This document shows positions 30,853-40,518 of a stretch of 51,479 bases of DNA, piece by piece. The notes under the pieces are model-generated. The model made no database searches. It saw only the letters and a list, made by a program, of their open reading frames with translations, and was not told the DNA's origin. The position numbers and the translations under genes are program-made. How positions within the stretch are numbered: position 1 is the stretch's first letter; the number at the start of each line of letters is the position of its first letter. The stretch covers positions 1 through 51,479 of the forward strand of contig DAOUQF010000028.1 in NCBI GenBank assembly GCA_030625815.1, written 5' to 3'. The DNA comes from Eubacteriales bacterium (GTDB lineage: Bacteria > Bacillota > Clostridia > Tissierellales > GPF-1).

Positions 30853-31673
30853 AAATCCCTCCCGTAAATCTTCACTTGTTGTAAAAATAGCGTATCCGTT
30901 TCTTCGATCAAGGCTTCATCCTTTGCAAACACATAGAGAAACACCGTGGATTCCCATTCCGGGAAGTACCGCAGGTACACCCGTCCCTTCAGGATCAAGG
31001 GCGGATAAGACTCCTCCACTTCTTTTGGCGGCGGACCGTATTGCAAATCGTTTTGATTCCAATCGCCGGCCGCATGCACAAGAGATCTCGTCTCGATTCG
31101 AGTATCCACACGAATCCATTCCGCTAACGGGTGCGCATCATCGACCCTTGTTTCTTCAAAAGAATCAATCCTCGTTTTTGCCAGCTCCCGCGGACAGCCC
31201 AGTCCCCGCAAAACCAGAACCTCCAAATCATACAGCGGAATGATGGACAGCTCCTTTTGATCCAACTCTCCCGATGCAGCAAAGCCAAAGGGACGCGTGT
31301 CACCCTTCCGAGTCACCGCATAAGCCCCATAGTACGCCATTTCAAAAGGCGAACCGGAGTCATAGATACGAGACCTGCCCTTCGAAAAACTCGCAAAATT
31401 GTATAGAATAGTCGCGGAAACCGGATTCTCCGCCGATTCAAAGGCCGAGGCATGATAGATCTTCATGCTGGAGGTCCAATCCTCTTTCCCTGTGGCATTC
31501 CCGTCCGGCAGCACCAGCTGAAATCCCTTCTCCCGCATCACGCTGTCCCGATAAGCCAAAAAACTTGCCGGTCGCATCACCATCTCGCTTCTAAGACTTG
31601 GCACAAAAAAGAAGCCCAGCAAAGACAAGCTGATCACAATCAACATTCCTTTTCTCCGCTTCCTTTTTATCAT
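30840..31673 (-). CDS. Secreted or membrane-anchored protein of unknown function
   Basis: 277 residues. A basic N-terminus (KRKRRKG) and a hydrophobic segment (MLIVISLSLLGFFFVPSL) form a signal anchor without a lipobox. The rest is soluble, with FASFSKGRSRIYDSGSPF, LVLRGLGCPRELAK and RVYLRYFPEWESTVFLYVF. No family is recognised. It overlaps the DMT permease start. ATG 31673 follows GGGGAGGCATC. It begins 26 bp before the end of the pgmB frame, with no terminator between, so it may be the distal part of a pgmB transcript. Confidence 0.6.
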   Translation of the reverse strand: MIKRKRRKGMLIVISLSLLGFFFVPSLRSEMVMRPASFLAYRDSVMREKGFQLVLPDGNATGKEDWTSSMKIYHASAFESAENPVSATILYNFASFSKGRSRIYDSGSPFEMAYYGAYAVTRKGDTRPFGFAASGELDQKELSIIPLYDLEVLVLRGLGCPRELAKTRIDSFEETRVDDAHPLAEWIRVDTRIETRSLVHAAGDWNQNDLQYGPPPKEVEESYPPLILKGRVYLRYFPEWESTVFLYVFAKDEALIEETDTLFLQQVKIYGRDLWAP

Positions 31674-31699
31674 GATGCCTCCCCCTCAACAATACTCAT

Positions 31700-32356
31700 C
31701 TATAACCCATCATAAAGGATTTCGTCTTGAATTTCATCCAAAGATTCTAAAATCCAATCGGCAAGGGGTAAATTTTCTTCACTTCCTATTCCAACAACAT
31801 GCATGCCCGCCCGTTTCGCCGCTTCAACACCGGCCGGCGCGTCCTCAAAAACAAGACAATCGACGGGATCGACACCTACGCTTTTGGCCGCCAAGAGAAA
31901 AACTTCCGGATCCGGCTTGGCTTTGCCCACCCGGGTTCCATCGATTCGCGCATCAAAATATTCGCCAATCTCCAGTCGCTCCAAGATGCGCGCCGCGTTT
32001 TTGCTGGCAGAACCCAGGGCGATTTTCACCCCGTCGCGTCTCAATTGGCGCAAAAGGCGTTCTGCCCCGGGCAACAACTCCTCCCTGGTCAATTTATCGA
32101 TCATTTCCACATACCACGCATTTTTCCGTTCCGCCAACCTTTTCTTCTCTTCCGCTTGGGCCCTTTTTCCTCCGAGAGAGAGAAGGATCTCGAGAGATGC
32201 CATCCGACTGACCCCTTTCAATCGCTCATTATCCGCCACAGTAAACGGAATGTCCAATTCCTCGGCAAGGCGTTTCCATGCAAGATAGTGATATTTTGCC
32301 GTATCTACGATCACGCCGTCCAGATCAAAAACGACCGCTTTCCAACGATTTCCCAT
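31700..32356 (-). CDS. pgmB: Beta-phosphoglucomutase
   Basis: A 218-residue HAD enzyme converting beta-glucose 1-phosphate to glucose 6-phosphate. The HAD nucleophile motif is VVFDLDGVIVDTAKYHY, the cap motif KGVSRMASLEILL, motif II GSASKNA, and motif IV VFEDAPAGVEAAKRAG. It is divergent from the GH65 phosphorylase gene, which supplies beta-glucose 1-phosphate, so the pair forms one pathway. It shares the intergenic region containing the LacI-type operator (32419-32432), although its own promoter was not clear. Confidence 0.95.
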   Translation of the reverse strand: MGNRWKAVVFDLDGVIVDTAKYHYLAWKRLAEELDIPFTVADNERLKGVSRMASLEILLSLGGKRAQAEEKKRLAERKNAWYVEMIDKLTREELLPGAERLLRQLRRDGVKIALGSASKNAARILERLEIGEYFDARIDGTRVGKAKPDPEVFLLAAKSVGVDPVDCLVFEDAPAGVEAAKRAGMHVVGIGSEENLPLADWILESLDEIQDEILYDGL

Positions 32357-32382
32357 CCAATCATCCTTTCCAAAAAAAATAT

Positions 32383-32411
32383 TTGTGCCTCAGGCAAACC
32401 TTTGCTATAAT
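32383..32411 (+). promoter_or_regulatory. Promoter of the maltose phosphorylase operon
   Basis: TTGTGC (32383-32388), a 17-bp spacer and TATAAT (32406-32411) with TGn ahead of the -10 (extended -10). Confidence 0.75.
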
Positions 32412-32418
32412 AAAGTTG

Positions 32419-32432
32419 TGCAATCGGTTGCA
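32419..32432 (+). promoter_or_regulatory. LacI/MalR-type operator before GH65
   Basis: TGCAATCGGTTGCA, a near-perfect palindrome with a central CG, just downstream of the -10 box. Binding by the LacI-family protein encoded at 43467-44489 would block transcription. It is the best match of a set also found near 41837, 41967 and 44502. Confidence 0.8.
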
Positions 32433-32508
32433 CTACTAGCATATCATAAGAAACTTAGATTGAAAACTTCTCTGTTGCATTCACAAATACCAGGAAGGTT
32501 GTGTACCT

Positions 32509-34794
32509 ATGAAACAACGAATTCAAGCGGATCCATGGAAGATCATCGAAGATGGATTCCACCCAAAAGAGAATCGGTTTTATGAAAGTGTGATGAGCCT
32601 TGGAAACGGTCATATGGGCATGCGCGGAAATTTCGAGGAAGACTATTCCGGAGACAGCCTCTCGGGCACCTACCTCGCCGGGGTGTACTACCCCGATAAA
32701 ACCCGGGTTGGCTGGTGGAAAAACGGATATCCCGAATATTTTGCCAAGGTATTGAATGCCGTCAATTTTCTTTATACCCCAATGAAACTCAACGGTGTTG
32801 CCGTGGATCTCGCCAAGGAAGAATTTTCCGACTTCACACGAGTCCTCAATATGCAAACAGGCCTTTTGACCCGCACCTTTACGATTGTCCGACCGGAAGG
32901 AAAAGTGAAATTCACCATCGAGCGCTTTGTCAGTACCAACAATCGCGAGATTGCGGCCATTCGCTTTCAAGTGGAGGCGCTTGAGGGAAATCACCAGCTG
33001 GAGTGGGCGCCCGGACTCAATCAAAACGTCCGAAATGAAGACTCCAATTACGAGGAAGTCTTCTGGGAATCCATGGAGGCGGAAGCGGCAGACGGCAAAG
33101 GCTTTGCTATGGCCACCACCAAAAAGACAGAATTCGTTGTGGGTGCCGCCATGGCCATTGACGCGGACGGCGCTACCCTGATTGGCGAAACCGCCCATCT
33201 GCAGCTGGCATCCCTCCAATACGAAATCCAGCTCAAAAAAGGCGTTCCCATTTTTCTCGACAAGATTGTTGCCGTTCTCACAAACCGCGACCACAAGACC
33301 GCGGAGATTAAGGCATTGGCCTATCAAGCCGCGGCCAACGCCAAAGAAATGGGCTACGATCGATTGCGAACCGCCCATATACAGACCTGGTCCGCAATCT
33401 GGCAGGAGAGCGATATAGAAATCTCGGGTGACGATGCGGCGCAACAGGGCATTCGGTTCAATCTTTTCCATTTGAAGCAAACCTACAATGGCCTGGATCC
33501 CCGATTGAATATCGGACCCAAGGGATTTACCGGTGAAAAATACGGCGGCAGCACCTACTGGGACACGGAAGCCTTTTGCATTCCCGTCTTCTTGTCGACA
33601 GCAAAACCGGAGATCGCAAAAAACCTCTTGATTTATCGCCATCGCCATCTTGAAAAAGCCGTAGAAAACGCAAACAAACTCGGCGTAAAGGGTGCACTCT
33701 ATCCCATGGTCACCATGAATGGGGAGGAATGCCACAACGAATGGGAAATCACCTTTGAAGAAATCCACCGAAACGCTGCGATTGCTTACGCCATCTATCA
33801 ATACGTGCTCTATACGGGAGACCGAGACTACCTCTTGAGCCACGGCCTTGATGTCCTGATTGAGATCAGCCGTTTCTGGGCGAATCGCGTAAACTGGTCG
33901 GAGGCAAAAAAAGCCTATGTGCTTTTAGGGGTCACGGGGCCCAATGAGTATGATAACAACGTCAACAACAATTGGTACACCAATCGCATGGCAAAATGGA
34001 CACTCCATTACACGCAAGAGACCATCGCAAGCTATCACTACGCTCAGCCTCAAAAAATTCATGAAATTCTCGATCGCCATCTGGTGACAAAAGAAGAGCT
34101 GCAGCATTGGCAATCGGTGGAAGAAAAAATGTTTGAGCCAAAAGACAAAACTTTGGGCATCTTCTTGCAGCAGGACGGCTATCTGGACAAAGAACAGCGC
34201 ATGGCAGCCGATCTGGATCCAGCAGAACGACCATTGAATCAGAACTGGTCCTGGGACCGCATCCTTCGTTCCTGCTTTATCAAGCAGGCCGACGTGCTGC
34301 AGGGACTCTTTGTTCTCGGCGATCTCTATTCAACGGAAACAAAGGAACGCAATTTTGATTTCTATGAACCGCGAACCGTCCATGAATCCTCCCTCTCCCC
34401 TTGTGTCCACAGCATTTTAGCGGTGGAATTGGGGCGAATCGATAAGGCCATGGAGATGTTTCATCGGGCTGCCCGCCTCGATCTGGACGATTACAACAAC
34501 GATACGGATGACGGCCTGCATATCACCAGCATGGGGGGCACTTGGATGAATATGGTCTATGGTTTCGGCGGACTTCGCGTCAAAGAAAATGGGCTGTATC
34601 TAACCCCCGTCCTGCCAAAAGAATGGACTGGCTATTCCTTTGTTCTTCGGTATCGCGGAAGTGAAATCAAGATCAGCAGAACGCGAAACGAACTGGTCCT
34701 CCAATTGCTGGAAGGCAAACCGCTCCATCTTCGCGTCTGGGAGAAAGATGTGTATTGCGATATAGACGGGGTCAATATCCCCATTGTTTCATAG
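32509..34794 (+). CDS. GH65 disaccharide phosphorylase (probable maltose phosphorylase)
   Basis: 761 residues, the usual length for maltose phosphorylase. It splits maltose with phosphate to beta-glucose 1-phosphate and glucose. Visible: N-terminal beta-sandwich beginning ENRFYESVMSLGNGHMG, the (alpha/alpha)6 domain with STYWDTEAFCIPVFLS, the catalytic acid Glu in VTGPNEYDNNVNNNWY and the phosphate-site region TVHESSLSPCVHS. Kojibiose and trehalose phosphorylases are relatives, but the adjoining pgmB, MalEFG and amylase favour maltose. The start follows AGGAAGGTTGTGTACCT. The glucan phosphorylase gene begins 9 bp later. Confidence 0.92.
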   Translation: MKQRIQADPWKIIEDGFHPKENRFYESVMSLGNGHMGMRGNFEEDYSGDSLSGTYLAGVYYPDKTRVGWWKNGYPEYFAKVLNAVNFLYTPMKLNGVAVDLAKEEFSDFTRVLNMQTGLLTRTFTIVRPEGKVKFTIERFVSTNNREIAAIRFQVEALEGNHQLEWAPGLNQNVRNEDSNYEEVFWESMEAEAADGKGFAMATTKKTEFVVGAAMAIDADGATLIGETAHLQLASLQYEIQLKKGVPIFLDKIVAVLTNRDHKTAEIKALAYQAAANAKEMGYDRLRTAHIQTWSAIWQESDIEISGDDAAQQGIRFNLFHLKQTYNGLDPRLNIGPKGFTGEKYGGSTYWDTEAFCIPVFLSTAKPEIAKNLLIYRHRHLEKAVENANKLGVKGALYPMVTMNGEECHNEWEITFEEIHRNAAIAYAIYQYVLYTGDRDYLLSHGLDVLIEISRFWANRVNWSEAKKAYVLLGVTGPNEYDNNVNNNWYTNRMAKWTLHYTQETIASYHYAQPQKIHEILDRHLVTKEELQHWQSVEEKMFEPKDKTLGIFLQQDGYLDKEQRMAADLDPAERPLNQNWSWDRILRSCFIKQADVLQGLFVLGDLYSTETKERNFDFYEPRTVHESSLSPCVHSILAVELGRIDKAMEMFHRAARLDLDDYNNDTDDGLHITSMGGTWMNMVYGFGGLRVKENGLYLTPVLPKEWTGYSFVLRYRGSEIKISRTRNELVLQLLEGKPLHLRVWEKDVYCDIDGVNIPIVS

Positions 34795-34803
34795 GAGGAT
34801 TTT

Positions 34804-36411
34804 ATGAAAAAACAGATTGCTTATTTTTGCATGGAGTACGGACTGGACTCCAGCTTCAAACAATATGCGGGGGGCTTGGGCATCCTGGCGGGCGATCATT
34901 TAAAGGGCGCCCATGACTTGAATCTGCCTTTGGTTGCCCTTGGGTTACTATGGAAACAAGGCTATACGGACCAGTATATTCAAGAAGATGGGACGCCGTA
35001 CGACAGCTATTCCAACCGTGTCTATGATTTTTTGGAGGAAACCGGGGTTACTGTAACTGTAAAAATCCGCCAGCGAGATGTCGCTTGCAAGGTATGGAAA
35101 TGTGAAGCCTTTGGAAATGCAACCCTGTACCTTTTGGATACGGATATCGACGAAAACAACGGCGCCGATCGCTGGATCACCGGCCAGCTTTACGGCTGGT
35201 TTGGCGAAGAGCGAATCGCCCAAGAAATGGTTCTGGGAATTGGCGGAATCCGCGCCCTGCGGTCCCTGGGCATCAACCCGGAGGTCGTTCACTTCAATGA
35301 GGGTCACGCCCTCTTTGCCGGTTTTGAGCTGCTTCGCGAAAAGATGGAAAAAGGCATGAGCTTTGAAAGGGCCAAAGCCGCCATCAAACCGCAGGTGGTA
35401 TTTACGACGCACACACCGATTCTTCAAGGCAACGAATCCCACGAATTGGATCGGTTGATCTATATGGGCGCCAATAACGGCCTGACCCTGGAGCAATTGG
35501 TTTCTCTGGGAGGCGCCCCCTTCAATATGACGGTGGCCGCCCTTCGTCTGGCAAAAAAAGCCAATGCCGTCGCCGCCCTTCATGCACAAACCGCCAATAA
35601 AATGTGGGCTCATATCAAGGATCGCTGCGAAATCATTGGAATTACCAATGCCATTCATCTCCCGACTTGGGTGGATCAGGGCATGCTGAATTCCATTGAC
35701 AATCCAGAAACCCTCTGGGCTCGCCATCAGACGAACAAATTGGCTTTGATTCAAATGGTGGAAGAACGAAATGGCGTTTCCCTCAATCCCGATGCCCTAT
35801 TGATTGGATTCTCGCGCCGTGCGGCGCCCTACAAGCGCAGTGACTTTATTTTCTCGGATCTCAGAATCATGGAGCCCCTCTTGCAAAATGGCGAGCTCCA
35901 GATCGTCTTCTCCGGAAAGGCACATCCCTTGGATGACAATGGCAAGGAAATTGTTTCGCGCATTGTCGCCATGGCAAAAAAATATCCCAATGCCGTTGTC
36001 TTTTTGGAAAACTACGATATGACCATCGGCGCCGCCCTGACACGAGGCTCGGACATCTGGCTCAACAACCCAAGACGACCGAAGGAAGCCAGCGGCACTT
36101 CCGGTATGAAAGCGGCCATGAACGGGGTTTTGAATTTCTCCATTCTGGACGGTTGGTGGCCGGAAGCCTGTCAGCACGGAGTCAACGGCTGGCAATTCGG
36201 CGATGCCTTCGAGTCGGAAAATATCGAAGAACAAGACGCCCATGATTTGACCGAACTCTACCGCGTCCTTCGAAAAGAAGTGATCCCAACCTACTACAAT
36301 GATCGAAAGCATTGGGTCCGCATGATGCAGATGAGCATTCGCTCAACCCAAGACTTTTTCGGTACAGACCGCATGCTGAAAGAATACTATGAGAACCTTT
36401 ATAACGCTTAA
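34804..36411 (+). CDS. Short alpha-glucan phosphorylase (GT35)
   Basis: 535 residues, much shorter than the ~800-residue E. coli GlgP/MalP and typical of the short alpha-glucan phosphorylases of thermophiles and clostridia. It releases alpha-glucose 1-phosphate from maltodextrin or glycogen ends. The N-terminal MEYGLDSSFKQYAGGLGILAGDHLK and the PLP lysine region SGTSGMKAAMNGVLNFSI (Lys in GMK) are present; HFNEGHALF and THTPILQGNESH are family landmarks. It forms an operon with GH65, uses the product of the imported dextrins, and ends at a strong terminator. Confidence 0.92.
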   Translation: MKKQIAYFCMEYGLDSSFKQYAGGLGILAGDHLKGAHDLNLPLVALGLLWKQGYTDQYIQEDGTPYDSYSNRVYDFLEETGVTVTVKIRQRDVACKVWKCEAFGNATLYLLDTDIDENNGADRWITGQLYGWFGEERIAQEMVLGIGGIRALRSLGINPEVVHFNEGHALFAGFELLREKMEKGMSFERAKAAIKPQVVFTTHTPILQGNESHELDRLIYMGANNGLTLEQLVSLGGAPFNMTVAALRLAKKANAVAALHAQTANKMWAHIKDRCEIIGITNAIHLPTWVDQGMLNSIDNPETLWARHQTNKLALIQMVEERNGVSLNPDALLIGFSRRAAPYKRSDFIFSDLRIMEPLLQNGELQIVFSGKAHPLDDNGKEIVSRIVAMAKKYPNAVVFLENYDMTIGAALTRGSDIWLNNPRRPKEASGTSGMKAAMNGVLNFSILDGWWPEACQHGVNGWQFGDAFESENIEEQDAHDLTELYRVLRKEVIPTYYNDRKHWVRMMQMSIRSTQDFFGTDRMLKEYYENLYNA

Positions 36412-36423
36412 TTCTTCCTCTAC

Positions 36424-36457
36424 AAAAAAACGCTAGCCATATTGGCTAGCGTTTTTT
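36424..36457. terminator. Bidirectional terminator between glucan phosphorylase and GH31 genes
   Basis: Perfect stem CGCTAGCCA/TGGCTAGCG (36431-36451), with seven A on the left and six T on the right. It serves both converging operons. Confidence 0.9.
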
Positions 36458-38626
36458 CGTTATCTTCATAACAGGTGCCGAATACCGATCTTGCAAAATT
36501 TCTTCCCGCAGGATCCCATCCTCCACATGAATCCAGGACTCTCTGTACGCTCCCGATTCGAAAGCAAAGCTCTGCCCATCATCGAAATAAAGTTTGGTTC
36601 TCAAGCCCTCCACGCCTTCAAAATAGATCAATTCCAATTCGTCAATCTCACCCTCAGGGTCAAATTGAGAAGGCATATCCATCGGAATCACCGCGCCCGC
36701 TCGAACAAATACCGGAATCTGATCGAGCGCTGCATCTACAATTGAAGCCGCTTCCGTATAGCGCTTGCCGGTTGTAAATTCAACCCATTCCCCTTTTGGA
36801 AAGATCACCATTCGCTGCTGCTGCCCCGGCCTCATGACCGGACACACCATCAAATGATCCCCAAATAAAAATTGATCATTCACATCATACAATCTCAAAT
36901 CTGTTTGATCCAAGAAATAAAGTGGTCTCATAATGGGAACGCCTTCCCGATGTGACTGCCAAAGCGCCGAATACAGATAGCTGCGCAATCGAACTCGCAT
37001 TTCCACTGCCTTTTTCATGGCTGCCTGCGCTGCGTCGCCGAAACACCAAGGCTCTTGATGCCGCGTGCCAACCGCTGCATGATTCCGAAACAATGGCGTA
37101 AATGCGCCCAATTGCATCCAGCGAATCATCATCTCGGCAGACGGATCTCCATCATATCCGCCAACGTCTGCTCCCACCATGGAAAATCCACTCAATCCCA
37201 TATTCAAGAACATTGGAATGCTCATCTCCATATGCTCCCATGTGCTCGTATTATCCCCAGTCCATACAGCAGCCAAGCGCTGCGTTCCCGCACAAGCGGC
37301 GCGAGACAGAACAAAAGGACGGCTGGTCTTGAGTAATTTTCTCATCCCCGCGCAGGTCGCTTTCGCCTCATAATGTGCATATTGATTGTGCATTTCTTTT
37401 TGCGTTACGATTTTCCCCTCATCATCTTGATGCGTGACTCGCGTAGGTACCGTTTTTGATTTCGTGGAAAAATCAGCGATTTCATTCATATCATTCCAAA
37501 TCCCTCGAATTCCAGCCTCCACAAAGGCTTTATGCAGGTTGCCCCACCAATCCCGAACCTGTTTTTGCAAAAAATCCGGAAAAAGCGATTCTTCTGGCCA
37601 AACCACACCCACGTAGGGTTTGCCTGTCTTCGGATCTTGAATAAAGTACTCCGGCTTCGCACCCGGCAAAGCAACTTGGCCGTCTTCCTCCAACTTAACT
37701 CCCGGATCAATGATGACTATAACTGTAAACCCAAGCTTATGAAGCGTTTGAAGGGTTTCGACAAAATTCGGAAAAGTCTTCTGATCAATGCTGAAAACCC
37801 GATACTCATCCATATAATGAATGTCTAAATACAAGACATCGCACGGAATCTCTTCCTTGCGGAACCGCTTGCCAACCTCCAAAAGTTCTTTCTGGGTACG
37901 ATAGCTATATCGGCTTTGTTGATACCCCAAGAACTTTCGCGGCCATAGCGGGCTTGTTCCGGTCAATCGGCCATAGGCTTTCAATACTTCCTGTGGAGAA
38001 CGCTTCACCATCATGTAGTAATCCAAAAGTCCTCCGTCGGCGGAAAAGCGCATTTCCCCTTCTCCCGCTGCCATTTCGCCTCTGCCATGGTCAAATGAAA
38101 ATCTCGTATGGGTCGGATTATCATAATACCAGCCTACGCAACGTTCCGCACTTAATCCCACATAAAAATTAATCGCCGTATGCATGGACGTCAATGCCGT
38201 GCAGTGCTGAGGCACTCGCGCCAAGGCATCCGTATTCCAATTCTCCATCGTGTGGTGCATCAGATTCAACCAATGGTACTTTTCGCCCAATCCATAGATG
38301 CCCGCTTCCCAGTTCCGCTTGCGTATATGCTTTGGTTTCCCGCCCGTACGGATCTCCCGATCGTCCTGAACCAATCCAAACGAATCATAAATTTTGAGCG
38401 TCAGCTCCTTTTTGTTCACCATGATCCGAAGGTCCTGCCAGCGGATTTCCTCCTCCATTTTTAATTCTTTGCGATCCAACATCTGCGGTTGAATCGGTTC
38501 CAATAACACCGCGTCTGTCTGTACGTTCTGTTGGTCATGATAGGAAACTCTCAAGATTCCCTCTGGATAAAAGCGGAGACGCAAGCATTTGCGTCCCCGA
38601 CGAAATTCTATTTTGTTCAAGCTCAT
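36446..38626 (-). CDS. GH31 alpha-glucosidase
   Basis: A 726-residue glycoside hydrolase family 31 enzyme. N-terminal beta-sandwich with GIYGLGEKYHWLN, the (beta/alpha)8 barrel with RYSYRTQKELLEVG and LDIHYMDEYRVF, the catalytic nucleophile in GIWNDMNEIADF (WNDMNE) and the acid/base Asp in AVWTGDNTSTWEHM. No signal peptide, so cytoplasmic; it removes glucose from the imported maltodextrin. It is the fourth gene of the malEFG operon. AGGAGG abuts ATG 38626, while a TTG two codons later (38620) has a better 6-nt spacing, so the true start may be TTG. Confidence 0.93.
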   Translation of the reverse strand: MSLNKIEFRRGRKCLRLRFYPEGILRVSYHDQQNVQTDAVLLEPIQPQMLDRKELKMEEEIRWQDLRIMVNKKELTLKIYDSFGLVQDDREIRTGGKPKHIRKRNWEAGIYGLGEKYHWLNLMHHTMENWNTDALARVPQHCTALTSMHTAINFYVGLSAERCVGWYYDNPTHTRFSFDHGRGEMAAGEGEMRFSADGGLLDYYMMVKRSPQEVLKAYGRLTGTSPLWPRKFLGYQQSRYSYRTQKELLEVGKRFRKEEIPCDVLYLDIHYMDEYRVFSIDQKTFPNFVETLQTLHKLGFTVIVIIDPGVKLEEDGQVALPGAKPEYFIQDPKTGKPYVGVVWPEESLFPDFLQKQVRDWWGNLHKAFVEAGIRGIWNDMNEIADFSTKSKTVPTRVTHQDDEGKIVTQKEMHNQYAHYEAKATCAGMRKLLKTSRPFVLSRAACAGTQRLAAVWTGDNTSTWEHMEMSIPMFLNMGLSGFSMVGADVGGYDGDPSAEMMIRWMQLGAFTPLFRNHAAVGTRHQEPWCFGDAAQAAMKKAVEMRVRLRSYLYSALWQSHREGVPIMRPLYFLDQTDLRLYDVNDQFLFGDHLMVCPVMRPGQQQRMVIFPKGEWVEFTTGKRYTEAASIVDAALDQIPVFVRAGAVIPMDMPSQFDPEGEIDELELIYFEGVEGLRTKLYFDDGQSFAFESGAYRESWIHVEDGILREEILQDRYSAPVMKITKKR

Positions 38627-38630
38627 CCTC

Positions 38631-39515
38631 CTAGCCCTTTACTCCGCCTAAAGTTAAACCGCCAACCAAATAGCGGGATAGGCTAATAAACAAGATAACA
38701 ACCGGGATACTGGTAATCAAGGCTGCAGCCGAGTAAACGCCCCATTGGGTATTAAACTGGCCTTGCATGGATACCAATCCCACCGGCAGCGTCAACACCT
38801 CCGGCTTCGTTAAAATAACCTTCGCCACAATATATTCCGACCAGGCCGACATAAATCCGAAGAGAAAAGTAATCGCCAAAGCAGGCTTTGCCAATGGCAA
38901 GATAATCCGATAGAACGTCATAAACGGAGAAGCTCCATCGATATATGCACTCTCTTCCAGGGATTTTGGAATGGTGTCAAAATACCCCTTCATCATCCAG
39001 ACTGAAAACGGAACCGCCGTTGCCGTATAGGGCACCAAAAGTCCCAAGAATTGATTCACCAACCCTAGCTTCACCAACAAAATATACATCGGCAAAAGCA
39101 GCATGGGGCCCGGGAACATCTGCGTGACCAAAAACATCATCATCCCTGTTTTTCTTCCGGCAAAACGATACCGTGAAAACGCATATCCCGCTGATGCGGA
39201 GAAGCAAACCGCGATCACCGCCGTCAGGATTGAGATAATCAATGAATTCCGAATCCATAAAAGAAGATCGATCTCAAAGATCGCGCGACGAAAGTTTTCC
39301 AGGGTATAATTATCCGGCACAATCTGCAGATTCATTTGAAAAAGATTGTCTGCAGGTCTCAATGCGACGGATAAAATATTCAGCATTGGATAGACCGTCA
39401 CCACACACATGATCAATAGCAACAAATAAATCAAGATGATTTTCAGCCAAGAATCATTGCGTTCGAAGTGTCGGTTTTTAAAAGAATCGCGAAACCGAAC
39501 TTGATTGTTTTCCAT
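38631..39515 (-). CDS. Maltodextrin ABC transporter permease, MalG-like
   Basis: A 294-residue inner-membrane subunit with six helices. The ABC-permease EAA loop is EESAYIDGASPFMTFYRIILPLAKPAL-type (YIDGA...G...I.LP). The N-terminal cytoplasmic part is short. It pairs with the MalF-like subunit encoded 1 bp away to form the channel for malto-oligosaccharides. ATG 39515 follows GAGGAGGTGCGGTA. The gene for the cytoplasmic ATPase is not next to it. Confidence 0.93.
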   Translation of the reverse strand: MENNQVRFRDSFKNRHFERNDSWLKIILIYLLLLIMCVVTVYPMLNILSVALRPADNLFQMNLQIVPDNYTLENFRRAIFEIDLLLWIRNSLIISILTAVIAVCFSASAGYAFSRYRFAGRKTGMMMFLVTQMFPGPMLLLPMYILLVKLGLVNQFLGLLVPYTATAVPFSVWMMKGYFDTIPKSLEESAYIDGASPFMTFYRIILPLAKPALAITFLFGFMSAWSEYIVAKVILTKPEVLTLPVGLVSMQGQFNTQWGVYSAAALITSIPVVILFISLSRYLVGGLTLGGVKG

Positions 39516-40450
39516 TACCGCACCTCCTCAAGGCCTTGGGTCCGCTTCATAAAGGTCATCCCGAAAATCAATAAGATCAGGAAGATCACAACAGAGTATG
39601 CCGCCGCATATCCATATCGATAAAAGTTGAAGGCCAATCGGTAGACTTCCGTTACCAGGATTTGTGTCTTTTCGTTCCCGAAACCGCCCGCGATAATCAA
39701 GATGACATTCAACATGTTGAAGGTCCAAACGGTTCCCAAAACAATGGCTGGCGCCAATACCGGCTTTAATAACGGCAACGTAATGTTGCGGAATTGCTGG
39801 ATCCCAGAAGCGCCGTCGATCTCTGCCGCTTCATAAAACTCCTTGTCAATGGACTGCAATCCACCTAAAGAAATCATCATCATAAATGGGAATCCAAGCC
39901 AAATGTTCGTTAAAATAGCGCCCACAAAGGTCCATGAGGGATTCGTCAGCCATGGCACAGCGGAAAATCCAATTTTTTGCAGGAAAATATTGATCGCCCC
40001 GAACTGATTGTTCAACATACCACGCCAAGTCAAAGCGACGATATATTGCGGAACAGCCCAAGGGATGATCAAAAGCACACGAAGAATTCCTTTGCCTAGC
40101 AATTTACGATTCAATAATACCGCTAGAAACAAGCCAATTGTTACATGAAAAAAGACATTTACAATCGTCCAGACAATGGTGCGTCCAAATGTGCGCAAAA
40201 AAGCCGCTTCTTGAAAGAGCTTTACATAGTTTCCCAAACCAATAAAGTTCGGGTTCTTAAATGTCGCCAGACTCATATCCGTCATGGAAAGATAAATGCC
40301 GTATCCCAAGGGATAAAACACCATCAACGCCATTACAATAAAAGCGGGCAATATATACCGATACGGCGTCCATCGACTCACCGCTAAATTCTTATTATAT
40401 CGTTTCTTTTTGGGTAATGGCGCCATTGTCGCCGAGTTGTTCCCACTCAT
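39515..40450 (-). CDS. Maltodextrin ABC transporter permease, MalF-like
   Basis: About 312 residues and six helices. The EAA loop is EAAEIDGASGIQQFRNITLPLL in outline (EID-GAS...F..ITLP). ATG 40450 is chosen because AGGCGG lies 7 nt upstream; the frame extends 17 codons further without homology. It lacks the long periplasmic P2 loop of E. coli MalF, normal for Gram-positive transporters. It lies between the binding protein and MalG genes. Confidence 0.93.
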   Translation of the reverse strand: MSGNNSATMAPLPKKKRYNKNLAVSRWTPYRYILPAFIVMALMVFYPLGYGIYLSMTDMSLATFKNPNFIGLGNYVKLFQEAAFLRTFGRTIVWTIVNVFFHVTIGLFLAVLLNRKLLGKGILRVLLIIPWAVPQYIVALTWRGMLNNQFGAINIFLQKIGFSAVPWLTNPSWTFVGAILTNIWLGFPFMMMISLGGLQSIDKEFYEAAEIDGASGIQQFRNITLPLLKPVLAPAIVLGTVWTFNMLNVILIIAGGFGNEKTQILVTEVYRLAFNFYRYGYAAAYSVVIFLILLIFGMTFMKRTQGLEEVR

Positions 40451-40518
40451 CGAATTCCGCCTTTCGTTTATTTGAGAAAAAAAAGGGGGGAGAACTCTCA
40501 TTCTCCCCCAATCAATTC

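Noticed and set aside
32381-32400. TTTGTGCCTCAGGCAAAC inverted repeat as a catabolite-responsive (CcpA) site
   Set aside because: It lacks the central CG and overall pattern of such sites, and it overlaps the -35 box only by chance as far as can be seen.
32455-33843. A 462-residue antisense frame in the GH65 gene
   Set aside because: GH65 on the plus strand has clear catalytic motifs, ribosome binding site and promoter. The antisense frame has none.
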